From Falsigemmobacter intermedius (lineage in GTDB: Bacteria; Pseudomonadota; Alphaproteobacteria; Rhodobacterales; Rhodobacteraceae): DNA of 64,000 bases. A program made the position numbers and the translations under genes. Below, in pieces: positions 28,458-38,308 of this stretch (position 1 is its first letter; the number at the start of each line of letters is the position of its first letter). The DNA is taken from positions 1 to 64,000 of the forward strand of contig NZ_SBLC01000012.1 in the NCBI RefSeq assembly GCF_004054105.1. The letters are read 5' to 3'. The notes under the pieces are model-generated. The model made no database searches, was not told the origin of the DNA, and saw nothing but the letters and a program-made list of their open reading frames with translations.

Positions 28458-30893
28458 ATGGCTGCGATCAATCTGGGTCTCGACGGGCTTTTCTGCGCGG
28501 CCTGCGTGGGCAGGGCCGAGCGCATTCTCACCCGGCTCCCGGGCGTCACCGGGGTGACGGTCAGTCTGGCCTCGGAAGAGGCGCGGGTTGAGACTGAGGG
28601 CGCGCTCGACCTTCAGGCCGCAGCCACGGCGTTGGGGCGCGCGGGCTATGGGCTGCGCGAGGTGACCACGCGGCTTACGGCTGAGGGGATGAGCTGTGCA
28701 AGCTGCGTGGCGCGGGTGGAAAAACTGGCGCTTGCAGAGCCGGGCGTCACCTCAGCGCGGGCCGATTTTTCCACCGGAGAGATCCGCCTGCGCCATATCG
28801 AGGTCTCGGGGCTGATCACCCGGCTGCAGGAGCGGCTGGCGAAAGCGGGCTATCCGGCGATGCTTGCGGAGGTCAGTGATCCGGCTCTGCGTCAGGCGGC
28901 CCATGAAGCAGATCTGAAAGGGCGCGCGCTGACGGCAGCCTTGCTGACCCTGCCGGTTTTCGTGACCGAGATGGGGGGGCACATGCTGCCCGCCTTTCAT
29001 CACTGGCTGCATGGTCTGATTGATCCCTGGTGGCTCTGGCTGATGCAGGCGGTGCTGACGGCTGCGGTTCTGCTGGGGCCGGGGCGGATGTTTCTCAGCC
29101 GGGGACTTCCCGCGCTCGCGCGGCTGGCGCCGGATATGAACAGCCTTGTGGCTCTGGGGACCCTCTCGGCTTTCTTCTATTCTCTCGTCGTGCTGATCGC
29201 GCCGGATCTGCTGCCGGAAGCGGCACAGGTGGTCTATTTTGAGGCCGCCGCCGTCATTGTCACACTGATCCTGCTGGGCCGCTGGCTTGAGGCACGGGCG
29301 AGGGGGCGCACCGGGGGGGCAATCCGCGAACTGATGGCGCTTCAGCCCGATGAAGCGCTGATTGAGGGGCCGGAGGGCCCGGTCACCCGGCGCAGCGCGG
29401 ATCTGCGTGCCGGAGATATCCTGCTGGTGCGCCCCGGAGAGCGGCTGGCCGCAGATGGCGTCATCCTGAGCGGGCGTTCGCATTTGGATGAGAGCATGCT
29501 GACCGGAGAGCCGCTGCCCGTTGCCCGCGAGGCGGGGGCAGAGGTGACCGGCGGGACCATCAACGGCAGCGGCGCTCTGCGGGTTGAGATCACCCGGGCG
29601 GGAGAGGCCTCCCGTCTGGCGCAGATCGTGGCCATGGTCGGGGAAGCCCAGGCCGGAAAGCTGCCGATCCAGGGGCTGGTGGACAGGGTGACGGGGATTT
29701 TTGTGCCGATCGTTATGGCCATCGCCGCCGTCACGGTTCTTGCCTGGCTTTTGCTGAGCGGCGATGTGGCAGAGGCGCTGGTCGCCGGGGTGTCGGTGCT
29801 GATCGTCGCCTGTCCCTGTGCCATGGGGCTGGCCACGCCGGTCTCGATCATGGTGGGGACCGGGCGGGCGGCGCGGCTGGGGGTGCTCTTCCGGCGCGGA
29901 GAGGCGCTGCAAAGGCTCTCCGCTGTGCGTGTGGTGGCTTTCGACAAGACCGGAACCCTGACGGAGGGACGGCCGGACCTTGTCGAACTGCTGCCCGCAG
30001 CCGGAGAAAATGCGGATGACCTCCTGGCCCTTGCGGCCTCCGCCGAGGCTTTGTCAGAGCATCACATCGCCAAAGCCATCCTGCGGGCTGCCCGGGCGCG
30101 TGGTCTCTCCGTCACGCCGGCGCAGGGCATGGAAACCATGGCCGGGCGGGGGATTCGCGCGACGGTCGACGGGCGTATCCTGCGGCTGGGGCATGAAGGC
30201 TTCCTGAGAGAGGAAGGGGTGAGCGGTGTTGAGGCGCTGATGGCGCTGCGGCCCGGGGCCCGCGCCTCGGGGCAGAGCCTGCTCCTGATGGCGGTCGATG
30301 ACCGCGCGGTGGCTCTGCTGATCGTCGCAGATCCCGCCCGCCCGGGGGCGGCTGCGGCGGTGGCCGCGCTTCAGCGCGACGGGCTGAAGGTGCAGATGAT
30401 TTCGGGCGACGCCCCCGCGACGGCCGAAGCCGTGGGGCGCAGTCTGGGCATCGAAGACGTCACGGGCGGGGCGCTTCCGCAGGATAAACTGGCGGCCATT
30501 GAAGGGGTGAAGGGCTGCGCCTTCGTGGGGGACGGCATCAACGACGCTCCGGTTCTTGCGGCCGCTGATGTCGGGATTGCCATGGGAAGCGGCACCGACG
30601 TGGCCATCGAGGCGGCGGATGTCGTACTGGTCGGAAATGATCCGCGCGCCGTTGTGACGGCGGTTGAAGTGTCGCGCGCAACGATGCGCAACATCAGGCA
30701 AAACCTGTTCTGGGCTTTTGCCTATAACACGGCCCTGATCCCGGTTGCTGCGGGCATCCTCTGGCCGCTCTGGGGCATTCGCATGTCTCCGGTGCTGGCC
30801 GCAGCGGCCATGGCTCTGTCATCGGTTTTCGTCATCACCAATGCGCTCAGGCTGCGTCGTGCGGGGCGGCCTGCAGCGCAGATCGGCGCATAG
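28458..30893 (+). CDS. copA: copper-exporting P1B-type ATPase
   Basis: An 811-residue heavy-metal ATPase. Two N-terminal HMA domains carry CxxC (FCAAC at about 13-17 and GMSCASC at about 76-82). Then follow eight predicted helices, the TGEPLPV actuator loop, the Cu(+)-specific ACPCAMGLATP in helix 6, DKTGTLTEG phosphorylation site and GDGINDAPVL hinge. The nucleotide-domain motif SEHPLA reads SEHHIA here, with His in place of the usual Pro. It exports Cu(+)/Ag(+) to the periplasm. No copper-responsive regulator is adjacent. Confidence 0.93.
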   Translation: MAAINLGLDGLFCAACVGRAERILTRLPGVTGVTVSLASEEARVETEGALDLQAAATALGRAGYGLREVTTRLTAEGMSCASCVARVEKLALAEPGVTSARADFSTGEIRLRHIEVSGLITRLQERLAKAGYPAMLAEVSDPALRQAAHEADLKGRALTAALLTLPVFVTEMGGHMLPAFHHWLHGLIDPWWLWLMQAVLTAAVLLGPGRMFLSRGLPALARLAPDMNSLVALGTLSAFFYSLVVLIAPDLLPEAAQVVYFEAAAVIVTLILLGRWLEARARGRTGGAIRELMALQPDEALIEGPEGPVTRRSADLRAGDILLVRPGERLAADGVILSGRSHLDESMLTGEPLPVAREAGAEVTGGTINGSGALRVEITRAGEASRLAQIVAMVGEAQAGKLPIQGLVDRVTGIFVPIVMAIAAVTVLAWLLLSGDVAEALVAGVSVLIVACPCAMGLATPVSIMVGTGRAARLGVLFRRGEALQRLSAVRVVAFDKTGTLTEGRPDLVELLPAAGENADDLLALAASAEALSEHHIAKAILRAARARGLSVTPAQGMETMAGRGIRATVDGRILRLGHEGFLREEGVSGVEALMALRPGARASGQSLLLMAVDDRAVALLIVADPARPGAAAAVAALQRDGLKVQMISGDAPATAEAVGRSLGIEDVTGGALPQDKLAAIEGVKGCAFVGDGINDAPVLAAADVGIAMGSGTDVAIEAADVVLVGNDPRAVVTAVEVSRATMRNIRQNLFWAFAYNTALIPVAAGILWPLWGIRMSPVLAAAAMALSSVFVITNALRLRRAGRPAAQIGA

Positions 30894-30926
30894 GGCGCGC
30901 AGTCGACCAGGCCAGACTTCAAGCCA

Positions 30927-31562
30927 TCAGAATTCGAGCCAGGTGCCGAGGCGAAGCTCGCCCGTGCCTGCACTGTTGCGCCAGAGGCCTGCGGTGACGC
31001 GCAGATTGTCGCGCAGATGAACCACCGCAGTCGCCCCAAGCTTGCGGGTGGCGGGCGACAGCAGTGCGCGCTCATATTCTCCCTGAAAAAAGGCGGCAAA
31101 ACGGGGGCGCAGCTGCAGGCCCAGGCTCCAGTCTGACAGGAGCTTCTCGGAGGTCTCGCTGTATTCATAAGCGGCCGCTGCCGTCGCCCAGCCCGACAAA
31201 GGCGCGCTGAATCCGATCCCTGCGCTCAGGGTGATCCGCGTGGAGCTGCCATAAAAGCCGTCCGGGCTGCGGGTCACTTCGCTGCGGGTTGAGAAGGCGG
31301 CGACGGCGCGATCCGCCAGAGCGCCGGGCAGGGGCAGGGCCTGATTGAAGATCAGTGCCCCCGTCACCGTCCCATCCGCATCCCGACGCAGATCCGCAGC
31401 GATCCACCGCGTCTTTCGCAGACCATATTCCGCCCAGAGCGAGACATCCGCCGCCCCCGCAGAGAGGGCGAAAAAGAGGCCGCCTTCCGCGCGCGGCCAT
31501 GGTCCTGCCGCGCAGGGCGCGCCGCACAGGCACAGCAGCAGGGTCCAGACAGCAACACGCAT
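30927..31562 (-). CDS. secreted beta-barrel-like protein of unknown function
   Basis: A 211-residue protein with a signal peptide (MRVAVWTLLLCLCGAPCAAG). The mature chain alternates polar and apolar residues in many short strands, for example RITLSAGIGFSAPLSGWATA and YSETSEKLLSDWSLGLQLRP, and ends in an aromatic residue (GTWLEF), as outer-membrane beta barrels do. No named family is recognised. It is convergent with copA. Upstream lie three 11-bp direct repeats that may bind a response regulator. Confidence 0.65.
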   Translation of the reverse strand: MRVAVWTLLLCLCGAPCAAGPWPRAEGGLFFALSAGAADVSLWAEYGLRKTRWIAADLRRDADGTVTGALIFNQALPLPGALADRAVAAFSTRSEVTRSPDGFYGSSTRITLSAGIGFSAPLSGWATAAAAYEYSETSEKLLSDWSLGLQLRPRFAAFFQGEYERALLSPATRKLGATAVVHLRDNLRVTAGLWRNSAGTGELRLGTWLEF

Positions 31563-31594
31563 TCCTTGCCTCCCGCCGCCAGCTTCGCGCGGAA

Positions 31595-31625
31595 GTGTTA
31601 GAAAAGTGTTAGGAAAGCGTTAAGG
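31595..31625 (-). promoter_or_regulatory. three direct repeats with 11-bp period
   Basis: GTGTTAG (31595), GTGTTAG (31606) and GCGTTAA (31617) recur every 11 bp, 33 to 63 nt before the start of the beta-barrel candidate at 31562. On the minus strand this reads as three TAAC(A/G)C units. Such one-turn spacing is the hallmark of OmpR/PhoB-family winged-helix regulators binding as tandem dimers. Confidence 0.5.
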
Positions 31626-31645
31626 TTACCAGGCCGGCACGCGTC

Positions 31646-32515
31646 TCAGCGCGTCCGGCCTGTGATGCGCAGAAGTGGCAGGGCGGTGGCGAGAAGAATG
31701 GTCACAATTCCCGCAACTTCCAGGGCGCCGGGACGGTTGTCAAAAAACAAAAGATCAAAACCCGCAGCCCAGATCAGCGCCGTGAACTCAAAAGCCGCCA
31801 GCGCCGAGACCGGGGCGCGGGCCGTGGCTTCCGTCATGGCGATGTGACCAAGCCCCCCGCAAAGACCCGCTAGCAGCATCAGGGGGAAAAGCTCTGAGGT
31901 CAGCTCCCCCGCCCAGGTCCAGGGCGGCGACAGGATCAGTCCCAGGCCCGCCGCGGCCAGCGTGAAGGTGAAGGCAATGGCGCCCGCGCTTTCCGTCACG
32001 GTCATGTGTTTGATCTGAATACGGTTAAAGGCGATGCAGACCGCGAAGGCCAGGCCACAGAGCACCCCGGTCACCTGACCTTCACGCGGCGCTTCAATGG
32101 CATGGGCAAGCACCATCATCGCCCCCGCAAAGCCAAGAAGCACGCTCAGAAGGACACCGCGGGTGATCTTTTCGCGCAGGATCAGCGCCGCCAGCGGCAG
32201 CGAGAGAACCGGTCCCAGAAAGCCCAGGCTTTGCGCCGTGGCAACCGGCAGCCAGGCCAGCGACATGAAATTCAGGCTCATGGCGGTCGCGCCCACAAGG
32301 CCGCGCACAATATGTTTGCCGGGGTGGCGGGTGCGCAGAGTCCCGAGTTCGCGCCGCAGCGCCAGATAGATCAGGATCGGCACCATCGAGACCACTGCCC
32401 GCCAGAACATCAGCTGCCCCGTGGGCACATGGCTTTTGCCAAGCTGGTGGATGACCGCCGACAGCGAGGTCAGCAAAAAGATAGCCACAAGGCGCAGAAC
32501 AACACCGGCGAGCAT
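31646..32515 (-). CDS. EamA/DMT superfamily transporter
   Basis: A 289-residue inner-membrane protein with ten predicted helices in two EamA repeats. The segments FLGPVLSLPLAALILREKIT and FEFTALIWAAGFDLLFF sit at equivalent places in the two halves, as in RhaT/YdcZ-like metabolite exporters. The substrate cannot be predicted. It is transcribed in the same direction as eno but after two tandem terminators. Confidence 0.85.
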   Translation of the reverse strand: MLAGVVLRLVAIFLLTSLSAVIHQLGKSHVPTGQLMFWRAVVSMVPILIYLALRRELGTLRTRHPGKHIVRGLVGATAMSLNFMSLAWLPVATAQSLGFLGPVLSLPLAALILREKITRGVLLSVLLGFAGAMMVLAHAIEAPREGQVTGVLCGLAFAVCIAFNRIQIKHMTVTESAGAIAFTFTLAAAGLGLILSPPWTWAGELTSELFPLMLLAGLCGGLGHIAMTEATARAPVSALAAFEFTALIWAAGFDLLFFDNRPGALEVAGIVTILLATALPLLRITGRTR

Positions 32516-32544
32516 TCAGGGTCTTTCAATCACTTCATGAAAAA

Positions 32545-32570
32545 GCCGGTCCCGCAACGACGGGACCGGC
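32545..32570 (-). terminator. second of two tandem terminators after eno
   Basis: A 10-bp stem (32545-32554 with 32561-32570) followed on the minus strand by TTTTTCATG. It lies only 30 nt before the start of the downstream transporter. Confidence 0.85.
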
Positions 32571-32582
32571 AATCAGAAAAAA

Positions 32583-32602
32583 GGCGGGCCCGAAGGCCCG
32601 CC
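32583..32602 (-). terminator. first intrinsic terminator after eno
   Basis: An 8-bp GC stem with a CGAA/UUCG-type tetraloop (32583-32590 with 32595-32602), followed by TTTTTT on the minus strand. Confidence 0.93.
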
Positions 32603-32610
32603 TTTGAAAC

Positions 32611-33921
<1,311 letters not shown>

Positions 33922-33928
33922 CTAGCGG

Positions 33929-34828
33929 TTATGCGGCGCGTTTGGAAGCGTGGTAGCGCTCACGCAGGAAGGTATAAACGCCCGATCCCACCACCATGGC
34001 CGAACCGATGATCATATAAAGGTCCGGCGTTTCGCCAAAAAGCAGCGCGCCAAGGCCCAGTGCAAAGATCAGGCGGGTATAGCGGAAGGGCATGATGGCG
34101 GAAATCTCGCCGATGCGGCTGGCCGCGATCAGCAGGAGATAGCCGATCAGCCCGCAGGAGGCGATCACCACGATCAGCGCCAGATCGCGCGGGGCAGGCA
34201 GATCAAACCCATGGGCGCCAAAGGGCAGCAGAAGCGCGCCTGCGACCATATAGCTGAACATCCCCCAGACCGCGAGCGAGGTGGAATTGATCCGCGCCGG
34301 AATGCGCCGCGTCGCCAGATCGCGGGCGGCCAGGGCAAAGACCGAAAGCATCGAGGCCCCGGCCGCGAAGGCGTCAAAGCCCTCCCCGGTGGGGCGCAGG
34401 ATCACCAGCACGCCCACAAAGCCCACGGCCACAGCCGTCCAGCGCCGCCAGCCGACCTTCTCACCTAAAAAGACCGCGGCCCCCATGGTGATCGCCAGGG
34501 GCAGGGTCTGAAAAAGCGCCGAGGCCATCTGCAGCGACAGCATGACGAGCGCGGTCACAAAGCCGATCGCGCCGAGCATCTCACACAGATTGCGGATCAA
34601 AACTGCAGGATGGAAGAAATCGCGCGAAAAGAGCGGCGCTCCTTTGCGTAGGGCGACGGTCAGCATGACGCAGGTCGAGAAGCCCCCCACCAGCAGGATC
34701 AGCACCCCGACCGAGACGGAATCCGAGAGCAGCTTCATCAGGGCGTCTTCCGCCGCAAAACCGGCCATCGCAAGAGTCATCAGCAGGCCGCCGCGAAGAT
34801 TGTCGTTCTGAAGTCCGGGGCTGTTCAT
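33929..34828 (-). CDS. EamA/DMT superfamily transporter
   Basis: A 299-residue ten-helix membrane protein with two EamA domains; FQTLPLAITMGAAVFLGEKV and FRYTRLIFALGLGALLFGET mark the ends of the repeats. It resembles the RarD/S-adenosylmethionine-uptake-like DMT proteins common in Rhodobacteraceae, but the substrate is unknown. It is unlike the EamA gene at 31646 apart from general fold. It lies divergent from ribB with a 124-nt gap. Confidence 0.85.
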   Translation of the reverse strand: MNSPGLQNDNLRGGLLMTLAMAGFAAEDALMKLLSDSVSVGVLILLVGGFSTCVMLTVALRKGAPLFSRDFFHPAVLIRNLCEMLGAIGFVTALVMLSLQMASALFQTLPLAITMGAAVFLGEKVGWRRWTAVAVGFVGVLVILRPTGEGFDAFAAGASMLSVFALAARDLATRRIPARINSTSLAVWGMFSYMVAGALLLPFGAHGFDLPAPRDLALIVVIASCGLIGYLLLIAASRIGEISAIMPFRYTRLIFALGLGALLFGETPDLYMIIGSAMVVGSGVYTFLRERYHASKRAA

Positions 34829-34952
34829 AGGCTCACCTGCACACTGTTTCCGCCGCTCCGATGCGCCGCGATGCCGCCAAGGTCAAGGCGGGAAACAGCG
34901 GCAAAGCCTCTGGTATCCCCGCAACTGCTGCGCTATCTCGGGCATAGCAACA

Positions 34953-36092
34953 ATGCGGGACGCAGACATGGCCATCGAATTCGAGACCCCTGGGCCGGTA
35001 GAGCGCGACTGGAGCGAGGCAATCTCTCCGATCGAAGCGATTATCGAAGATGCGCGTAACGGGCGTATGTTCATTCTGGTCGATCACGAGGACCGCGAAA
35101 ACGAGGGTGATCTCGTCATTCCGGCGCAGATGTGCACGCCCGAGGCTGTGAACTTCATGGCGACCCATGGTCGCGGTCTGATCTGTCTGGCGATGCCGGC
35201 AGCCCGCGTCGATGCGCTTGGCCTGCCGCTGATGAGCCCGAAGAACTCGTCGCGCCATGAGACTGCTTTCACGCTGTCGATTGAGGCTCGCGAAGGCGTC
35301 ACCACCGGGATCTCGGCGCATGATCGTGCGCGCACCATTGCGGTGGCGATCGACCCGACCCGGGGGGCTGCCGATATCGCGACCCCCGGTCACGTCTTCC
35401 CTCTGCGCGCCCGCGACGGCGGTGTTCTGGTCCGTGCAGGCCATACCGAAGCGGCCGTGGATATCAGCCGTCTCGCCGGTCTGAATGCCTCGGGCGTGAT
35501 CTGCGAGATCATGAATGATGACGGCTCGATGGCGCGTCTGCCCGATCTGGTGGCTTTTGCGCAAAAGCACGGGCTGAAGGTTGGCACGATTTCGGATCTG
35601 ATCTCTTATCGTCGCCGTCACGACAACCTCGTGAAGGAGAAAGCCGTGCGCCCGGTCACCTCCAGCTTTGGCGGCGACTGGATGATGCGCGTCTTCACCG
35701 ATGAGACCCAGGGCGCAGAACATATTGTTCTGAGCAAAGGCAATCTGATCAGTGAGGACCCGGTTCTGGTCCGCATCCACCAGCTTGACCCGCTGACCGA
35801 TGTGCTGGGCCTCTCGCCCGAGCGCACCGGTGAGATGGGGGCTGCGATGAAGCTGATCGCGGCTGAGGGCCGTGGCGCTGTGGTTCTGCTGCGCGATACC
35901 GCAATGAAGCTTGCTCAGGAGGGCGAGGTTTCGCCCCATACGCTGCGCCAGTATGGCGTCGGCGCACAAATCCTGTCCGCGCTTGGTCTGACGCAGATCG
36001 AGCTTGTTACCAATTCGGCGCGTCCGAAAGTGGTGGGTCTTGAGGCTTATGGCCTGACCATCACCGGCACGCGCCCGATCCCCAAGGAGTAA
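34953..36092 (+). CDS. ribB: 3,4-dihydroxy-2-butanone-4-phosphate synthase with degenerate GTP cyclohydrolase II domain
   Basis: A 379-residue RibBA-shaped protein. The N-terminal half is a complete DHBP synthase: FILVDHEDRENEGDL, LMSPKNSSRHETAFT and VRAGHTEAAVDISR carry the metal and substrate residues. The C-terminal half has the GCHII fold outline, but the zinc site is gone: where RibA has three Cys in a CxTGDxxGSxRCDC motif this protein reads QLDPLTDVLGLSPERTGEM with no Cys at all. GCHII activity must therefore come from another gene. The start may be ATG 34953 or 34968. It leads ribH and nusB. Confidence 0.93.
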   Translation: MRDADMAIEFETPGPVERDWSEAISPIEAIIEDARNGRMFILVDHEDRENEGDLVIPAQMCTPEAVNFMATHGRGLICLAMPAARVDALGLPLMSPKNSSRHETAFTLSIEAREGVTTGISAHDRARTIAVAIDPTRGAADIATPGHVFPLRARDGGVLVRAGHTEAAVDISRLAGLNASGVICEIMNDDGSMARLPDLVAFAQKHGLKVGTISDLISYRRRHDNLVKEKAVRPVTSSFGGDWMMRVFTDETQGAEHIVLSKGNLISEDPVLVRIHQLDPLTDVLGLSPERTGEMGAAMKLIAAEGRGAVVLLRDTAMKLAQEGEVSPHTLRQYGVGAQILSALGLTQIELVTNSARPKVVGLEAYGLTITGTRPIPKE

Positions 36093-36094
36093 TC

Positions 36095-36610
36095 ATGGCC
36101 GGGATTTCCCACTACACCCTGCCGGCACCGGTTTTTGACAAACCCGTTAAGCTGCTGATCGTGGTGTCGCCGTATTATAAAGAGATTGCCGACTTTCAGG
36201 TCGCCGGGGCCCGCGCGGCCGCGGAAGCCTGCGGGGCGGAGGTCGATCTGATCGAAGTGCCCGGCGCGCTGGAAATCCCGACCGCGATTGCGATGGCGGA
36301 AAAGCTGTCGAACTACGATGGCTATGTCGCACTCGGCTGCGTTGTGCGCGGCGAGACCACGCATTACGACACCGTCTGCAACGACAGCTCGCGCGGCCTC
36401 ACGCTGCTCGGGCTGCAGGGCGCGCTGATCGGCAATGGCATTCTGACCGTTGAGAATTACGAGCAGGCCCTGGTGCGTGCCCGTCCCGACGATCAGAACA
36501 AAGGCGGCGGGGCGGCCATGGCGGCTCTGCATCTGATTGCGCTCGCACGCAAATGGACCGGCACCCCGCGTGGCGTGGGCTTTCGCACCGATGAGGGGTT
36601 CCGCGCATGA
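36095..36610 (+). CDS. ribH: 6,7-dimethyl-8-ribityllumazine synthase
   Basis: A 171-residue lumazine synthase, which joins DHBP from RibB with the ribitylaminouracil. VVSPYYKEIADFQVAGA, VPGALEIPTAIAM, GCVVRGETTHYD with the catalytic His and NDSSRGLTLL are typical. The gene starts 2 nt after ribB, with AAGGAG upstream, and overlaps nusB by 4 nt; the ribB-ribH-nusB order is common in proteobacteria. The C terminus is longer than usual (about 15 extra residues after LARKW). Confidence 0.95.
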   Translation: MAGISHYTLPAPVFDKPVKLLIVVSPYYKEIADFQVAGARAAAEACGAEVDLIEVPGALEIPTAIAMAEKLSNYDGYVALGCVVRGETTHYDTVCNDSSRGLTLLGLQGALIGNGILTVENYEQALVRARPDDQNKGGGAAMAALHLIALARKWTGTPRGVGFRTDEGFRA

Positions 36611-37125
36611 GCACTGAGACCGGCAAGCCCGAAGGCAACAAAGAAGAGCGCCGCAAGGCCGCTCAGGCAGCTAAGCGTCAGCAGAAGTCGACCTCGCGCC
36701 TCTATGCGGTGCAGGCACTTTACCAGATGGAAGTCAGCGGTCAGACCGTTGAGCGTGTGGTCGCTGAGTTTGAGCAGTTCCGCTTTGGCATGACGCTGGA
36801 TGACGCTGAATTCGCGGACGGCGATGCGACGCATTTCCGCGCTCTGGTGGATGGTGCCGTGAACTATCAGGCCAAGATCGACCAGATGACCGACCGCGCC
36901 CTTGCGGCCGCCTGGCCGATCGACCGGATCGACCCGGTGCTGCGTGGTCTCTTCCGCGCCGCGGGCGCTGAGCTTCTGATGCCCGGCACGCCGCCGAAAG
37001 TGGTGATCACCGAGTTCGTGGACGTGGCCAAAGCCTTCTTTGCCGATGGCAAAGAGCCGAAGTTCGTCAATGCCGTGCTGGATCACATGGCGCGCGAAGC
37101 CCGTCCCGAGGTTTTCCAGGCATAA
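36607..37125 (+). CDS. nusB: transcription antitermination factor NusB
   Basis: A 172-residue all-helical RNA-binding protein that works with NusE at boxA in rRNA antitermination. The SRLYAVQALYQMEV block, WPIDRIDPVLRGLFRAAGAE and VVITEFVDVAKAFF are NusB signatures. About 30 lysine-rich residues precede the domain. It overlaps ribH by 4 nt and is followed 17 nt later by lrgA. Confidence 0.94.
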   Translation: MSTETGKPEGNKEERRKAAQAAKRQQKSTSRLYAVQALYQMEVSGQTVERVVAEFEQFRFGMTLDDAEFADGDATHFRALVDGAVNYQAKIDQMTDRALAAAWPIDRIDPVLRGLFRAAGAELLMPGTPPKVVITEFVDVAKAFFADGKEPKFVNAVLDHMAREARPEVFQA

Positions 37126-37142
37126 GCGGCGGAGATCGGCAG

Positions 37143-37496
37143 ATGATCTTTTCGGTCACTCTGATCCTGCTCTTTCAGCTTGCAGGGGTTGTGCTTGTGC
37201 AACTCCTGCATCTGCCCGTTCCGGGTCCGGTTGCGGGCATGGCGCTTCTGCTGATCGCCATGCTGACGGCCCCTGCGCTTTATGAAAAAGTGCGCCCTGC
37301 AGGACAGGGCATTCTGCAGCATCTCTCTTTGCTTTTCGTTCCTGCCGGCGTGGGCGTTGTCGGCCATATCGGCACGCTGGGTGACCAGGGCTGGGGCATT
37401 GCGGTGGCACTCATCGGCTCCACCGTGCTGGCGCTGCTGGCCGGGGTCTTTGCTTTTCTGGCACTGGCAAAGCTGACGGGGAGCACCGATGACTGA
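37143..37496 (+). CDS. lrgA: CidA/LrgA family holin-like protein
   Basis: A 117-residue membrane protein with four hydrophobic segments. LLFQLAGVVLVQLLHLPVPGPV at the start and LSLLFVPAGVGVVGH in the middle are characteristic of CidA/LrgA. The pair LrgA-LrgB modulates murein hydrolase activity or pyruvate transport depending on species. It overlaps lrgB by 8 nt. Confidence 0.9.
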   Translation: MIFSVTLILLFQLAGVVLVQLLHLPVPGPVAGMALLLIAMLTAPALYEKVRPAGQGILQHLSLLFVPAGVGVVGHIGTLGDQGWGIAVALIGSTVLALLAGVFAFLALAKLTGSTDD

Positions 37497-38205
37497 TTTT
37501 GCAGAGATCTGGGGCTACCTGGGGCGCGACCCGCTGTTGTGGCTGACGCTGACGCTCGGGGCTTATGTGCTGGGCGATGCGGCTTCCCGGGCTTCGGGGC
37601 GCAATCCGCTGGTCAATCCGGTGCTGATTGCCATGGTGATCCTTGGCACGACGCTCTGGGCCACCTCGACGCCCTATCCGGTTTATTTTGAGGGGGCGCA
37701 GTTTGTGCACTTCATGCTGGGCCCGGCCACGGTTTCGCTTGCGGTGCCGCTTTATGGCCAGGTCCACCGGATCCGCAAAGCGGCTCTGCCGCTGATCGGG
37801 GCGCTGCTGGCGGGGATCGTTACCTCGGTGCTGACGGTAGTATGGATTGGCGAAGCCATGGGGCTGGAGCGGCAGGTGCTGCTCTCGCTGGTGCCGAAAT
37901 CGGCGACCGCACCGGTGGCCCTTGGCGTTTCTGAAAGCCTTGGCGGCTCGCCCACGCTGACGGCGGTGCTGGTGATCCTGACCGGGATCTGCGGGGCGGT
38001 GGTGGTGACGCCGCTGATGAATGCGATTGGCATCCGTGACTGGCGGGCGCGGGGCTTCTCAGTGGGTGTTGCGGCCCATGGCATCGGCGCGGCCCGCGCC
38101 CTGCAGGTCAATGACACTGCCGGGGCTTTTGCCGCCGCGGGCATGGGGCTTTCTGCCATTGCCACGGCTTTTCTGGCCCCCATCCTTGCCGGATGGCTTT
38201 TGTGA
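37489..38205 (+). CDS. lrgB: LrgB family protein
   Basis: A 238-residue membrane protein. LLSLVPKSATAPVALGVSE, TGICGAVVVTPLMNAIGI and AAHGIGAARALQ are the best conserved LrgB segments. It is the partner of the upstream lrgA. Transcription probably continues from ribB-ribH-nusB, although a separate promoter cannot be excluded. Confidence 0.92.
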   Translation: MTDFAEIWGYLGRDPLLWLTLTLGAYVLGDAASRASGRNPLVNPVLIAMVILGTTLWATSTPYPVYFEGAQFVHFMLGPATVSLAVPLYGQVHRIRKAALPLIGALLAGIVTSVLTVVWIGEAMGLERQVLLSLVPKSATAPVALGVSESLGGSPTLTAVLVILTGICGAVVVTPLMNAIGIRDWRARGFSVGVAAHGIGAARALQVNDTAGAFAAAGMGLSAIATAFLAPILAGWLL

Positions 38206-38308
38206 CAGCTTCGGCGGGAATTGGCCTGCGGTATTCCGGACCTGACGTGACCTCTGGCGCAGCGCAAAATTCCGATTACCTTTCAGGTACCTGTTGAGGA
38301 GAATCACC

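Noticed and set aside
28752-29912. A 386-residue minus-strand frame
   Set aside because: Antisense to copA and rich in Gln/Arg/His without hydrophobic core.
34829-34952. Possible FMN riboswitch before ribB
   Set aside because: The 124-base gap lacks the conserved RFN-element segments.
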